From Azonexus hydrophilus (lineage in GTDB: Bacteria; Pseudomonadota; Gammaproteobacteria; Burkholderiales; Rhodocyclaceae): DNA of 64,000 nt. Location: assembly GCF_001956855.1 (NCBI RefSeq), contig NZ_MTHD01000005.1, forward strand, positions 248,001 to 312,000, in the 5' to 3' direction. The notes beneath the pieces were generated by a model. That model worked only from the letters and a program-made list of their open reading frames with translations. It made no database searches and had not been told where the DNA came from. Shown here piece after piece: positions 1-9,538 of this stretch; positions within the stretch are counted from its first letter, which is position 1; each line of letters starts with the position of its first letter. The position numbers were made by a program, and so were the translations under genes.

Positions 1-184
1 CGCGGAAGCCGGCCTGCGCTCGCCGGCGTTGATCGTCATCGGTGCCGTCGCCGGCGGCTATTCGGCGCAGCGCGAAGCGGCGTTGCTGGCTGCGCGTTTT
101 GCTGCGGTCGACGCGGAGAAAACGGCAAAAACCGCGCGTCCGCAAGTCGCCGCACCGCGCGTCCGGGCTGCCGTCGCGGCCTGA
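1..184 (+). CDS. C-terminal end of uroporphyrinogen-III C-methyltransferase (partial)
   Basis: Only the last 60 or so codons are present, in the frame starting at base 2 and ending in TGA at 182-184. The segment AGLRSPALIVIGAVA matches the end of the SUMT/CobA/NirE methyltransferase fold, which methylates uroporphyrinogen III to precorrin-2 for siroheme, cobalamin or heme d1. A lysine/alanine-rich tail of about 35 residues follows that conserved end, longer than is usual in the family. Beside nor and nos genes, a NirE role in heme d1 synthesis is possible, but the visible fragment cannot separate NirE from CobA/CysG. Confidence 0.6.
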   Translation, partial: AEAGLRSPALIVIGAVAGGYSAQREAALLAARFAAVDAEKTAKTARPQVAAPRVRAAVAA

Positions 185-204
185 CCGGTACCCGGTTTTT
201 CGAT

Positions 205-230
205 GAATCCTGCGGTCGACCGCAGGATTC
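205..230. repeat. 26-bp perfect palindrome containing TGCGGTCGACCGCA
   Basis: Bases 205-230 form a perfect palindrome between two convergent genes. Its core is two fused copies of the recurrent GTCGACCGCA motif. It could fold as a stem and act as a bidirectional terminator, but no clear T-run follows on either side. Confidence 0.6.
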
Positions 231-248
231 TCCGAAAATCGGGTTGCC

Positions 249-605
249 TCAGGCCAGCAGCACCAGCGCCAGCGCGACGGCGCCGGGCAGCGCCTGAATG
301 AACAAAATGCTGCGCTTGGCCGTTGCCGCGCCGAAGACGCCGGCGACGATGACGCAGCCGAGGAAGAAGATCTTCACCGGGTCGCCGGCCGGCCCCAGCC
401 ACAGTCCCCAGAGCAGGCCGGCAGCGAGGAAACCGTTATAGAGCCCCTGATTGGCCGCCAGCACCTTCGAAGCAGCGGCGAATTCCGGTGTCAGCCCGAA
501 GGCCTTGCGGCCCTTCGGCGTGTTCCACAGGAACATTTCCAGGTAAAGGATGTAGAGGTGGAGCAGCGCGACCAATGCGGTGGCGATGATTGCGGCGGTG
601 TGCAT
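249..605 (-). CDS. DUF1304 family small membrane protein
   Basis: A 118-residue protein with about four hydrophobic segments. The pattern LHLYILYLEMFLW near the N-terminus followed by NQGLYNGFLAAGLLWG is typical of DUF1304, a family of small bacterial inner-membrane proteins with no established function. The start at 605 is chosen because AAGGAGA lies 7 bases upstream; a longer frame to 650 has no such site. It stands alone, facing the methyltransferase end and downstream of the nor regulator. Nothing ties it to denitrification beyond position. Confidence 0.8.
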   Translation of the reverse strand: MHTAAIIATALVALLHLYILYLEMFLWNTPKGRKAFGLTPEFAAASKVLAANQGLYNGFLAAGLLWGLWLGPAGDPVKIFFLGCVIVAGVFGAATAKRSILFIQALPGAVALALVLLA

Positions 606-692
606 TGGGGTCTCCTTGGGCGGCAGCGGCCGCCGGTGGCAATGCCCCATTTATACCGAAAATTGGCCGTTTCCGTAGGTCGACCGCAATAA

Positions 693-1424
693 TCAGGGCA
701 GACAGAGGCTGGAGCGCAGGTTGGCGACGTCGGGGATGATGATGCGCCGGCCTTCGACCTTGATCAGGCCGTCGTCGGCGAGTTCGTGGAGGACGCGGGA
801 GAAGTGTTCCTGGGTCAGGTTCAGGCGCGAGGCGATGGTGCCCTTGTGCGTTGGCAGGCAGACTTCGACGCGGCCAGCCAGCGGGGTTTCCTCGTCGTCG
901 GCCATTTCGCCGAGCAGATAGCCGACGATGCGTTCGCGGCCGGAACACAGCGAGTAGATTTCCAGGTCCTTGATCAGGTGGTGCAGGCGCAGCGACAGGC
1001 CGGCGATCAGGCGCAGGCAGAAGTCGGGGTCCTTGCGGATTTCCTGGAAGATGACGTCCTTGGCGATGAACAGCAGTTGGCAGTCGGTCAGCGCCTGGGC
1101 CATCAGCACGTAGGGTTTCTGCATGAACATCACCGCCTCGCCGAAGCTCTGGCCGGGACGGATGATCTCGACGACCTTCTGGTTGCCGGCGGCGGAGACG
1201 AAGGCGAGCTTGATCTGGCCGTCGAGGACGAGATGGAAGCCGTGGCAGGGATCGCCCTTGTGGAACAGGATGTTGCCGCGGTCGTAGTGCTCGACCCGGC
1301 AGCCCTGGGCCAGCCGCTGCAGGTCGTCGCCGGGCAGGTCGGAGAACAGCGGCGTCCGCGTCAGGATGTCGGCGGCGCTGTTCGGGAGTGTGTCCGCTTT
1401 GCCGGTTTGCAGTGTTGCCCGCAT
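693..1424 (-). CDS. Crp/Fnr-family regulator, Dnr-like
   Basis: A 243-residue regulator with an N-terminal cyclic-nucleotide-binding-type sensor domain (about residues 25-145), a dimerisation helix, and a C-terminal winged helix whose recognition helix reads LTQEHFSRVLHEL. It lacks the N-terminal cysteine cluster of FNR that binds a 4Fe-4S cluster, so it fits the Dnr group, which in other denitrifiers activates nor and nos genes in response to NO. It is the last gene of norE-norF-norQ, 13 bases after norQ. FNR/Dnr-type boxes near norC, the SCO operon and nosZ in this window are its likely targets (inference). Confidence 0.85.
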   Translation of the reverse strand: MRATLQTGKADTLPNSAADILTRTPLFSDLPGDDLQRLAQGCRVEHYDRGNILFHKGDPCHGFHLVLDGQIKLAFVSAAGNQKVVEIIRPGQSFGEAVMFMQKPYVLMAQALTDCQLLFIAKDVIFQEIRKDPDFCLRLIAGLSLRLHHLIKDLEIYSLCSGRERIVGYLLGEMADDEETPLAGRVEVCLPTHKGTIASRLNLTQEHFSRVLHELADDGLIKVEGRRIIIPDVANLRSSLCLP

Positions 1425-1437
1425 GGCCTTTGCCTCT

Positions 1438-2250
1438 TCAACGGCCGAAGGTGGCGCTGATGACTTCCATCAGCGCTTCGGCCACTTCGGGATCGTCGGT
1501 CAGGCTTTCGACGATGGCCGAGCGGCAGGCGACGACCGGGTCCATGCCGTCGCGCACGAGCAATGCGGCGTAGATCAGCAGGCGGGTGCTGACGGCTTCT
1601 TCGAGGTCCTGATCCTTGAGCTGGCGCAGCGACTGGGCGATGCCGACGAGGCGTTGCGCGAGGTCGGCCGCGCAGTTGGTTTCGCGCAGCAGGATGGCGG
1701 CTTCGCGGTTGGCGTCGGGGAAATCGAAACGCAGGCTGACGAAGCGTTGCCGGGTCGATGGCTTCATCCCCTTGAGCAGGTTCTGGTAGCCCGGATTGTA
1801 GGAGACGACCAGCATGAAATTGGGGGGCGCTTCGAGCAGTTCGCCGGTGCGGTCGATCGGCAGGATGCGCCGGTCGTCGGCCAGCGGATGCAGGACGACG
1901 GTGGTGTCCTTGCGCGCCTCGACGACCTCGTCGAGGTAGCAGATGCCGCCTTCGCGGACGGCGCGGGTGAGCGGGCCGTCGCTCCAGCGGGTGTCGCCGT
2001 CGGCGATCAGGTGGCGGCCGACCAGGTCGGCGGCGGTCAGATCGTCGTGGCAGGCCACGGTGTACAGCGGCAGGCCGAGACGGGCGGCCATGTGGGCGAC
2101 GAAGCGGGTCTTGCCGCAGCCGGTCGGGCCCTTGATCAGCAGCGGCAGACGGTTGCGCCAGGCTGATTCGAAGATCGCCTCTTCGTGGCCGAAGGGGGCG
2201 TAGTAAGGCAGGTCCAGCGTACTGTCCTGCAGGGTGTCGCGTGCGTTCAT
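1438..2250 (-). CDS. norQ: NorQ, MoxR-type AAA+ ATPase for nitric oxide reductase activation
   Basis: A 270-residue AAA+ protein of the CbbQ/NirQ/NorQ group. Walker A is GPTGCGKT (about residues 38-45); Walker B is ICYLDEV, followed by the sensor region VVSYNPGYQ. NorQ acts with NorD, a VWA protein, to insert or activate the nonheme iron of the NorCB reductase. The start at 2250 overlaps the norF stop (ATGA), indicating translational coupling. No norD partner is present in the window, which is unusual because norQ and norD are usually adjacent; it may lie elsewhere. Confidence 0.9.
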   Translation of the reverse strand: MNARDTLQDSTLDLPYYAPFGHEEAIFESAWRNRLPLLIKGPTGCGKTRFVAHMAARLGLPLYTVACHDDLTAADLVGRHLIADGDTRWSDGPLTRAVREGGICYLDEVVEARKDTTVVLHPLADDRRILPIDRTGELLEAPPNFMLVVSYNPGYQNLLKGMKPSTRQRFVSLRFDFPDANREAAILLRETNCAADLAQRLVGIAQSLRQLKDQDLEEAVSTRLLIYAALLVRDGMDPVVACRSAIVESLTDDPEVAEALMEVISATFGR

Positions 2251-2543
2251 GGGGTGATGCCTTTCCAGTAAGCCAGCCCGATCAGGGAACAGACCAGCAC
2301 CAGCCAGCCGCCGAGCAGGCAGCGCCAGAGCAGGGGAGCATGGCGGAGGGCCATGAAATCGAAGGCGATGACGGCGCCCTTGATCATGGCAATGCCGAGG
2401 ATGATTGCGGTCAACAGCCCGCCGCCGCGACTTTCGCCGAGTTGCCAGGTGAGGATGGTGGCGACGATCAGCACCAGCCACAGGCGGAAGGTGCCGGCAG
2501 GGGTGCCGTGACTGCCGGCTGCGACGTTTTCAGTGAATGACAT
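2247..2543 (-). CDS. norF: NorF-like small membrane protein
   Basis: A 98-residue protein with three predicted transmembrane helices, resembling cytochrome oxidase subunit IV-like NorF proteins. NorF accompanies NorE and is needed for full NO reductase activity in Paracoccus-type systems. The start at 2543 overlaps the end of norE by 14 bases, and its stop overlaps the norQ start. Assignment rests on size, topology and position between norE and norQ; sequence conservation in this family is weak. Confidence 0.8.
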   Translation of the reverse strand: MSFTENVAAGSHGTPAGTFRLWLVLIVATILTWQLGESRGGGLLTAIILGIAMIKGAVIAFDFMALRHAPLLWRCLLGGWLVLVCSLIGLAYWKGITP

Positions 2544-3120
2544 AGACGAGCGGAAAAAGGATGAGCCAGAGCAGGTCGACCATGTGCCAGTAGGCGGCAC
2601 CGCTTTCCAGACCGTTCATGTTGTGCGGCCCGTAGCGGCCGGCGCGCAGGCCGAGCCACAGCGCGCCCAGGATGACCAGGCCGAGGATGACGTGCATGAA
2701 ATGGAAGAAGGTCAGCGACAGGTAGAACATGTCGAAAGTGCTGCTCGACAGGCTGACGCCGTGGTCGAAGGCGGCGGAATATTCGACCATCTTGACGACG
2801 AGGAAGGCCACGCCGCTGGCGATGGCGGCAAGCATCCACGGCGCCGCCCGCCGCGATTCGCCGGCCAGCGCACCCTGCACGGCGCGGACGACGAAGGCGC
2901 TGCCGGTCAGCAGCAACAGCGTGTTGATCGCGCCGGCATTGCGGTTCAGCGCCTGCTGGGCAAGGTTGAATTCCTCGACATGGGCGGCGCGGGTGAAGGC
3001 GTAGGCCGCGAAAAAGACGGCGAATGCGAGCAGCTCGGCCATGATGAAGAACCAGATGGCGAGGTCGCCGGCCAGTCGGGGTCCGGTGGAATTCGGTACG
3101 GTCAGCGCATGACTTGTCAT
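2530..3120 (-). CDS. norE: NorE-like cytochrome c oxidase subunit III family protein
   Basis: A 196-residue protein with five hydrophobic helices and the subunit III signature (LAIWFFIMAELLAFAVFFAAY near the N-terminus; LTFFHFMHVILG in the middle). NorE proteins are COX3 homologues encoded in nor clusters and affect NO reductase assembly or activity. ATG at 3120 is chosen, although an in-frame TTG start at 3153 cannot be excluded; neither has a strong ribosome site. It is first in the norE-norF-norQ-regulator operon. Confidence 0.88.
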   Translation of the reverse strand: MTSHALTVPNSTGPRLAGDLAIWFFIMAELLAFAVFFAAYAFTRAAHVEEFNLAQQALNRNAGAINTLLLLTGSAFVVRAVQGALAGESRRAAPWMLAAIASGVAFLVVKMVEYSAAFDHGVSLSSSTFDMFYLSLTFFHFMHVILGLVILGALWLGLRAGRYGPHNMNGLESGAAYWHMVDLLWLILFPLVYVIH

Positions 3121-3172
3121 GCCGGCGAGTCTAGAAAGCCATGCTGCCGGCAACCTTGATCCGCGCTAAGTT

Positions 3173-5797
3173 TTACGAATTATTGTCGCCCTTGCGCAGC
3201 CATTTGAGCAGCGTCGAGAACAGGTGCTCGGGATCGACCGGTTTGCCCAGATGGTCGTTCATGCCGGCGGCCAAGCAGTGCGCCCGGTCTTCGGCGAAGG
3301 CGTTGGCGGTCATCGCGATGATCGGGGTGTGACGGTTCAGCGAGTCGGCGCGGATCGCCTGCGTCGCTTCGACGCCGTTCATGACCGGCATCTGCATGTC
3401 CATCAGGATCAGCGCGTAGCGTTCGCTGCGCGCACGGTCCACGGCCTGCTGTCCGTCTTCGGCGGTATCGACGCAGAGGCCGCAGTCTTCCAGCAGGCAC
3501 AGCGAGACTTCGCGGTTGATCGGCTCGTCTTCCGCCAGCAGGATGCGTGCGGCGGCATGTTCGTGGCGGATTTCGTGTTCGGCACTATCGCGGGTGACGG
3601 TCGGTGCAACGCTGCGCTCGGTGCGGCGCAGGCGGACGGTGAACCAGAAGGTCGTGCCTTCATCCGGCGTGCTGTCGACGCCGATCTCGCCGTCCATCAG
3701 GTGCACCAGGCGTTTGCTGATGGCCAGGCCGAGGCCGGTGCCGCCGTATTTGCGGGTCATCGAGTTGTCCGCCTGCTCGAACGCCGTGAACAGCCTTTCG
3801 CGGGCTTCCGGAGCAATGCCGATGCCGGTATCGGCGACCTCGAAGCACAGGCTGACGGCGTTGCCGGCGATCTCGACCAGCCGGGCACGGACGGTGACGC
3901 TGCCGTGGCGGGTGAACTTGATGGCGTTGCCGGTCAGGTTGAGCAGGATCTGACCCAGGCGCAACGGGTCGCCGACCAGTGACAGCGTGGCCAGTTCGGC
4001 CGGCAGTTCGATGTGCAGTTGCAGGCCCTTTTCGCTGGCGCGGTGGCCGGCCAGGCTGCGCAGGTTTTCCAGGATGCTGCCGAGCAGGAAGTCCACCTGC
4101 TCGAGTTTCATGCGCTCGGCTTCGATCTTGGAAATGTCGAGGATGTCGTTGATGACATGCAGCAGGTGCTTCGAGGCAGTCTCGACCTTGCCCAGCTGCT
4201 CGCGCAGACGTGTGTCGCCGGTCTGACGCAGGACCATGCCGGTCATGCCCATGATCGCGTTCATCGGCGTACGCAGTTCGTGGCTCATGTTGGCGAGGAA
4301 GGTGCTCTTGGCCCGGTTTGCCGCTTCGGCGGCTTCCTTGGCGATCGACAGCGCCGTCGTGCGTTCCTCGACCAGCGCTTCGAGGTTGTGCCGGTGCTGT
4401 TCGAGCTCGGCCTCGGTACGCTTGCGGCCGGTGATGTCGTGGAAGGCATTGACCGAACTGCCGGTCGGGTTCCCGTGGGTGTCGAGGATGGGGCGGGCGG
4501 CGATTTCGACGTCGATCAGACGGCCGTCCCGGCAACGGAAACGCTCTTCACCGTGATAGGCGCCACCGCTGCGCACCGTGGTGAAGAGCTGGCATTGCTC
4601 GAGTGGCAGCTGGTTGCCATCATGATGATGGAATATCTCGTGGCCGATCCGGCCGAGCACGTCGCTTTCCGGATAACCGAGGATTTCGCAGAAAGCCGGG
4701 TTGACCAGGGTGAGCCGGCCGTCGGCGTCGAGCACGTAGATGCCGTCGGCGATGGTGTCGGTGATCGTCTGCAGGCGTTCGGCCTCGCGCGTCCGGGCCA
4801 GGCGGGTGCGCCACAGCCGGAAGGCCAGGGCGATGATGATGCCGAGCGCCAGCAGCGCCGAAAAAATCAGCCAGTCGTAGCGCTTCCAGACGTCGCTGGC
4901 CCGGATGTCGACCTCCTGGTAAGGGGGCAGCCGCAGCGCGCGGGTCAGTTGATCGACCATCTGGTAGTCGCCGGGAATCGTGAAGCCATGAATGCCGGCG
5001 GCTTCGGCAACGGCCATGTCCGGCGTGATGAAGAGCAGGGCACGATTGATCCGTTTGACGATCTCCTCGGGCACCGAGGGCAGCGCGGCGAAGGCCCATT
5101 CCGGATAGAGGCGCGTGGACACGGCAAAGGGGAAGTTTTGGTGCTGCTGCGGGTTGATCACCTTCAGCGCACCCGGCGCCAGCTTGCCTTCCCGTTGCAG
5201 CGCTTCGATGACGCCGGTACGGATGAAGCCGACATCGGCCGCGCCGCTGATCACCGCCTCGACCACCTTGTCGTGGCTGCGGGCATCGGTGATTTTTGCA
5301 TCGTCGGGGAGATTGATGCCGACCTGTTGCAGTTCGAAGGCCTGCGTCTGGTAGCCGCCAAGGAACATCGCGCCGGCTCCGGGGATGGCCAGGCGCTGGC
5401 CGCGGATGTCCTGCAGGGTATGCAGCGGGCTGTCCGGGCGGGCGATGATCACGCCACCGAGCAAGGCCGTGGCCTGGCCGTTTTCCAGCGTCTGCAACGT
5501 TGCCAGTGCCCCGGACAGGCGGTTGCCGTGGCGCAGCTGGACGTAATGGGATGGGTTGGTGAAGATCAGGTCAAGCCGCTGTTCGGCCAGTGCGGTATTC
5601 ATCTCGGCATGGTCGAGATATTCGATCCGGATGCTGTGCCCGGGAATGGCGCCGGTCAGGTAAACGCCCAGCATGTCGAATTTCTGTGCCATCACCGGCT
5701 TCGGGCGGTAGGCAAAGATGCCCAGCGTCAGTGTCTCCTGGGCAATGGCGAAGACGGGAACAAGCGACAGCAGGAGCAGCAACCAGCGTTTCATCAA
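3173..5797 (-). CDS. Hybrid sensor histidine kinase with PhnD-like periplasmic sensor
   Basis: An 874-residue membrane kinase. A signal peptide (1-19) precedes a PhnD/phosphonate-type substrate-binding domain (about 20-285), a transmembrane helix (about 310-328), a PAS domain (about 340-460), a HisKA domain with His506 in SHELRTPMNA, an HATPase domain ([15 protein letters not shown]) and a C-terminal receiver with the LILMDMQMP phosphoacceptor segment. It probably senses a periplasmic anion or small ligand and relays phosphate to a partner not adjacent here. It lies between norE and norB in the same direction, separated from norB by a terminator. Confidence 0.9.
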   Translation of the reverse strand: MMKRWLLLLLSLVPVFAIAQETLTLGIFAYRPKPVMAQKFDMLGVYLTGAIPGHSIRIEYLDHAEMNTALAEQRLDLIFTNPSHYVQLRHGNRLSGALATLQTLENGQATALLGGVIIARPDSPLHTLQDIRGQRLAIPGAGAMFLGGYQTQAFELQQVGINLPDDAKITDARSHDKVVEAVISGAADVGFIRTGVIEALQREGKLAPGALKVINPQQHQNFPFAVSTRLYPEWAFAALPSVPEEIVKRINRALLFITPDMAVAEAAGIHGFTIPGDYQMVDQLTRALRLPPYQEVDIRASDVWKRYDWLIFSALLALGIIIALAFRLWRTRLARTREAERLQTITDTIADGIYVLDADGRLTLVNPAFCEILGYPESDVLGRIGHEIFHHHDGNQLPLEQCQLFTTVRSGGAYHGEERFRCRDGRLIDVEIAARPILDTHGNPTGSSVNAFHDITGRKRTEAELEQHRHNLEALVEERTTALSIAKEAAEAANRAKSTFLANMSHELRTPMNAIMGMTGMVLRQTGDTRLREQLGKVETASKHLLHVINDILDISKIEAERMKLEQVDFLLGSILENLRSLAGHRASEKGLQLHIELPAELATLSLVGDPLRLGQILLNLTGNAIKFTRHGSVTVRARLVEIAGNAVSLCFEVADTGIGIAPEARERLFTAFEQADNSMTRKYGGTGLGLAISKRLVHLMDGEIGVDSTPDEGTTFWFTVRLRRTERSVAPTVTRDSAEHEIRHEHAAARILLAEDEPINREVSLCLLEDCGLCVDTAEDGQQAVDRARSERYALILMDMQMPVMNGVEATQAIRADSLNRHTPIIAMTANAFAEDRAHCLAAGMNDHLGKPVDPEHLFSTLLKWLRKGDNNS

Positions 5798-5930
5798 GGT
5801 ACCGGCATTCGCCGGATGGAGGCAGTCAAAAATGATATTGCTATTTTAGTTTCATTGCCGGCGCGCGTCCTGTCCTTCGTTACGCTGAAACCCGGGGGAA
5901 GCTTGGCGTTTCTGGAAAAACAACAGCGGA

Positions 5931-5959
5931 AATGAAAAGAGGCGGCCGAAGCCGCCTCT
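5931..5959 (-). terminator. Rho-independent terminator of norCB
   Basis: A 9-bp perfect stem (AGAGGCGGC/GCCGCCTCT, 5938-5959) closed on the minus strand by a TTCG tetraloop and followed by TTTCATT. It begins 27 bases after the norB stop, so it ends the norCB transcript before the kinase gene. Confidence 0.85.
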
Positions 5960-5985
5960 CACTCACTGACAGACTGGAGGAGACG

Positions 5986-7410
<1,425 letters not shown>

Positions 7411-7836
7411 TTAGCCTTCGATGTTGGGCGGCCATTTGGCGGTATCGATTTCGGAGGTGTATTTGAGGAAAGCGACGATCTGGTCGAGTTCCGTATCGGT
7501 CAGATGGAACTGGGGCATCTGACGCCGTCCGGGTGCGCCGGTGGGTTGGGCCTGCATCCATGCCTTGATGAAGTCCGGACCGCGACGCTGATAGACGTTG
7601 CCGAGTTCAGGGGCGAAGTAGGCGCCCTCGCCGATGAGGGTGTGGCAACCGATGCAGTTGCGTGTTTCCCAGATTTTTTTACCGGCGATGACTTCCGGGG
7701 TCAGGTTTTGGCTGTTGTCCCGCTTGGGGAATTCCTTGTTGGTGTCGAAAGTGAGGGCAAGAAAAAGCAGAAAGAAGAACACCGTCCCCCCGTAGAAGAT
7801 GTTCCGTGCCATGGATTTTGTGAAGATGCCGCTCAT
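7411..7836 (-). CDS. norC: Nitric oxide reductase cytochrome c subunit NorC
   Basis: A 141-residue membrane-anchored cytochrome c. An uncleaved N-terminal helix (about 12-30) is followed by a periplasmic domain with one heme c site, Cys61-I-G-Cys64-His65, and a distal Met in RRQMPQF. It passes electrons from periplasmic donors to NorB. The start at 7836 has AAGGAG 8 bases upstream. The preceding intergenic space carries an FNR/Dnr-type box. Confidence 0.96.
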   Translation of the reverse strand: MSGIFTKSMARNIFYGGTVFFFLLFLALTFDTNKEFPKRDNSQNLTPEVIAGKKIWETRNCIGCHTLIGEGAYFAPELGNVYQRRGPDFIKAWMQAQPTGAPGRRQMPQFHLTDTELDQIVAFLKYTSEIDTAKWPPNIEG

Positions 7837-7864
7837 TTGTGCGCTCCTTGTTGACGGTGCGCGC

Positions 7865-7907
7865 ATTCTCGAATTTACCCACCCATCCGATCCATGATTT
7901 GCGTCAA
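7865..7907 (-). promoter_or_regulatory. norC: FNR/Dnr-type promoter of norCB
   Basis: On the plus strand the box reads ATGATTTGCGTCAA at 7894-7907, matching 8 of 10 conserved bases of TTGAT-N4-ATCAA. A candidate -10 (GAGAAT, minus strand, 7870-7865) sits at the spacing of a class II activator site centred near -41.5, giving a start about 22 bases before the norC ATG. This is pattern-based. Confidence 0.6.
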
Positions 7908-7939
7908 GAAGCGGAAAACACTGTCATGGCGAGCGCGGC

Positions 7940-8572
7940 CTACTGGCGCCAGGCACAGCCTTGCAGCTTCTGGCCGGCGATGTCGATCTCGGCGGTCCAC
8001 GCGTAGATGCGTTCCTTGCCGCCGTCGGCCGCCGTTTCGCGGCAATTCTGGCGCTTCATGCGGATTGTTGCGGTCGACCCGCCAGCGATGCGGATTTCCG
8101 CTTCCGTCGGGGTGCTCCGGGTTTCTTCGTACTTGCCGGTGAGATCCTTGTCGTCGGCGCGCTGTAGCGTTGCTTCGCCTTCGAACAAGGTCAGCGCCCA
8201 GGCCGGTTTGCCGCCGGCGGCGCGCCATTCGCCGGTGCTGCGGCGCGGGGCGTAACAGCGGGCGTCCTGCTGGGCCATGTTCAGCGCGTGCATACGCAGC
8301 ATGCCGGACTGGGCTTCGCCGAATACTTCGACGTAGAGCGGCTTGCCATCGGCCAGGCCGAACTGTTTCAGCGTGGCGCTCAGTTCGCCGTTGCTCGAAC
8401 TGTCCTCGACCGAGGTGTAGCTGCGGTCGCGGCAGGGGGAAAAGATCATTCGGTCCTGGCTGTACAGCATCAGGCCGCGGGCAACTTTTTCCGGGGCCGG
8501 CGGTGTGGCGCTGTCGGCATGGGCAGTGCCGAGTATGGCGAGCAGGGCGCTGGCGATGAGTGTCTTGTGCAT
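7940..8572 (-). CDS. Periplasmic protein of unknown function (COG3650-like)
   Basis: A 210-residue protein with a signal peptide ending near AHADS. The body has the arrangement of COG3650-type proteins: an N-terminal segment around IFSPCRDRSYTSVED and a C-terminal copy-like segment ending QKLQGCAWRQ, with paired cysteines. The start at 8572 places the hydrophobic signal at the N-terminus. It is last in the five-gene SCO operon, 22 bases after the second SCO gene. No function can be assigned beyond a probable role at the envelope. Confidence 0.65.
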   Translation of the reverse strand: MHKTLIASALLAILGTAHADSATPPAPEKVARGLMLYSQDRMIFSPCRDRSYTSVEDSSSNGELSATLKQFGLADGKPLYVEVFGEAQSGMLRMHALNMAQQDARCYAPRRSTGEWRAAGGKPAWALTLFEGEATLQRADDKDLTGKYEETRSTPTEAEIRIAGGSTATIRMKRQNCRETAADGGKERIYAWTAEIDIAGQKLQGCAWRQ

Positions 8573-8594
8573 GTCAGGTTCTTTCGTTTTTCGT

Positions 8595-9194
8595 TCAGCG
8601 GGCGCGCATGAATCCGCGCAGCTCGTCGGCAATGGTTTGCGGCGGGGTGCCGTAGCCGTATTTCTTGATGAAGGCACCTTCCGGGCCGAGCAGATAGGTG
8701 CCTGCCGAGTGGTCGACCGCATACAGCTTCGGTTCGCTGGCGTCCTTGACGACCTTTTCGTAGCGCACCTTGAAGTTGCGGGCGGCAGCCTGAACCAGCG
8801 CCGGCGAGCCGGTCAGCCCGATGATCCGTGGATCGAAGAAGCGGGTATAGGTGGCCAGCGATTGCGGCGTGTCGCGCTCCGGATCGACCGAGATGAAGAT
8901 GCCCTGCAGGTGCTGCGCATCGTCGCCGAGCAGTTTGAGGATGTCGGCGATCTCGACCAGCGTGGTCGGGCAGATGTCCGGGCAGTAGGTGTAACCGAAG
9001 GCGATCAGCTGAAAACGGCCGCGGAAATCCTCGTTCGATACGGCCGAACCTTGCGGTCCGATCAACATGTAGCGCGGTCTGATATCGCGGGGTTCGAGAT
9101 CAAAGAGGCCGTGCGGCGATACCGGCTGGGCTGCCCCTGCCGCCATCGACAGGCCGGCGAGCAGTGGCAGCAGGCAGAAGTGGCGGCGATTCAT
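8595..9194 (-). CDS. SCO1/SenC-family copper chaperone (second copy)
   Basis: A 199-residue periplasmic thioredoxin-fold protein with the copper-binding CPDIC motif in FGYTYCPDICPTT and a conserved distal His in VDHSAGTYLLG, all three expected Cu ligands. SCO proteins deliver copper or reduce disulfides for CuA centres. The N-terminus MNRRHFCLLPLLAGL is a signal or anchor with twin arginines. The start overlaps the stop of the upstream gene. Its place in a denitrification island suggests CuA or CuZ maturation of NosZ, or an oxidase role (inference). Confidence 0.9.
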   Translation of the reverse strand: MNRRHFCLLPLLAGLSMAAGAAQPVSPHGLFDLEPRDIRPRYMLIGPQGSAVSNEDFRGRFQLIAFGYTYCPDICPTTLVEIADILKLLGDDAQHLQGIFISVDPERDTPQSLATYTRFFDPRIIGLTGSPALVQAAARNFKVRYEKVVKDASEPKLYAVDHSAGTYLLGPEGAFIKKYGYGTPPQTIADELRGFMRAR

Positions 9195-9538
9195 GAGGCC
9201 TTGCCGGCTTGCTGACGCAACTTGTCGCGTGCGCGGTCGACCTGTTCGGCGAGCGCTTTTCCATCCGGGCAGGGCTGGCCGGTGCTGCCGAAGGCAAGGA
9301 AGCTGGCGTTGGTGGCCTGTTCGAACTGTTCGCCGACGCTGCGCTCCTTCGGCACGGTGTCGACCATGATCTCGCGCATGCGGGCGGCGAGGGCGTTCTG
9401 CTTGCAGGCCAGGGCGACGCCGTTGAGCGAGCCGAGTTCGCTGACGGCCTGCTGCAGGCCGTCGTCGCCTGCCTGCACACTGCCGGCGAGACTGGCGATG
9501 AAGAGGGCGGTGAGCCAGGGAAGTTTGCGCATCATCAT
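9191..9538 (-). CDS. Small periplasmic protein of unknown function
   Basis: A 115-residue protein with a signal peptide (about 1-23, ending VQAG). The mature part is mostly helical with two cysteines (LACKQNA and GQPCPDG). Three consecutive ATG codons at 9538, 9535 and 9532 make the exact start uncertain; AAGGAG lies just upstream and would favour the second or third. It overlaps both neighbours by 4 bases, so it is translationally coupled to the SCO genes. The family is not recognised. Confidence 0.6.
   Translation of the reverse strand: MMMRKLPWLTALFIASLAGSVQAGDDGLQQAVSELGSLNGVALACKQNALAARMREIMVDTVPKERSVGEQFEQATNASFLAFGSTGQPCPDGKALAEQVDRARDKLRQQAGKAS

Noticed and set aside
3155..3168. FNR-like TTAGCGCGGATCAA upstream of norE on the minus strand
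   Set aside because: Only one half-site matches (7 of 10), and the implied start would coincide with the ATG; too weak to list as a promoter.
4013..5935. Open frame of 640 codons opposite the PhnD-like sensor kinase
   Set aside because: Shadow frame; the kinase has all expected motifs.
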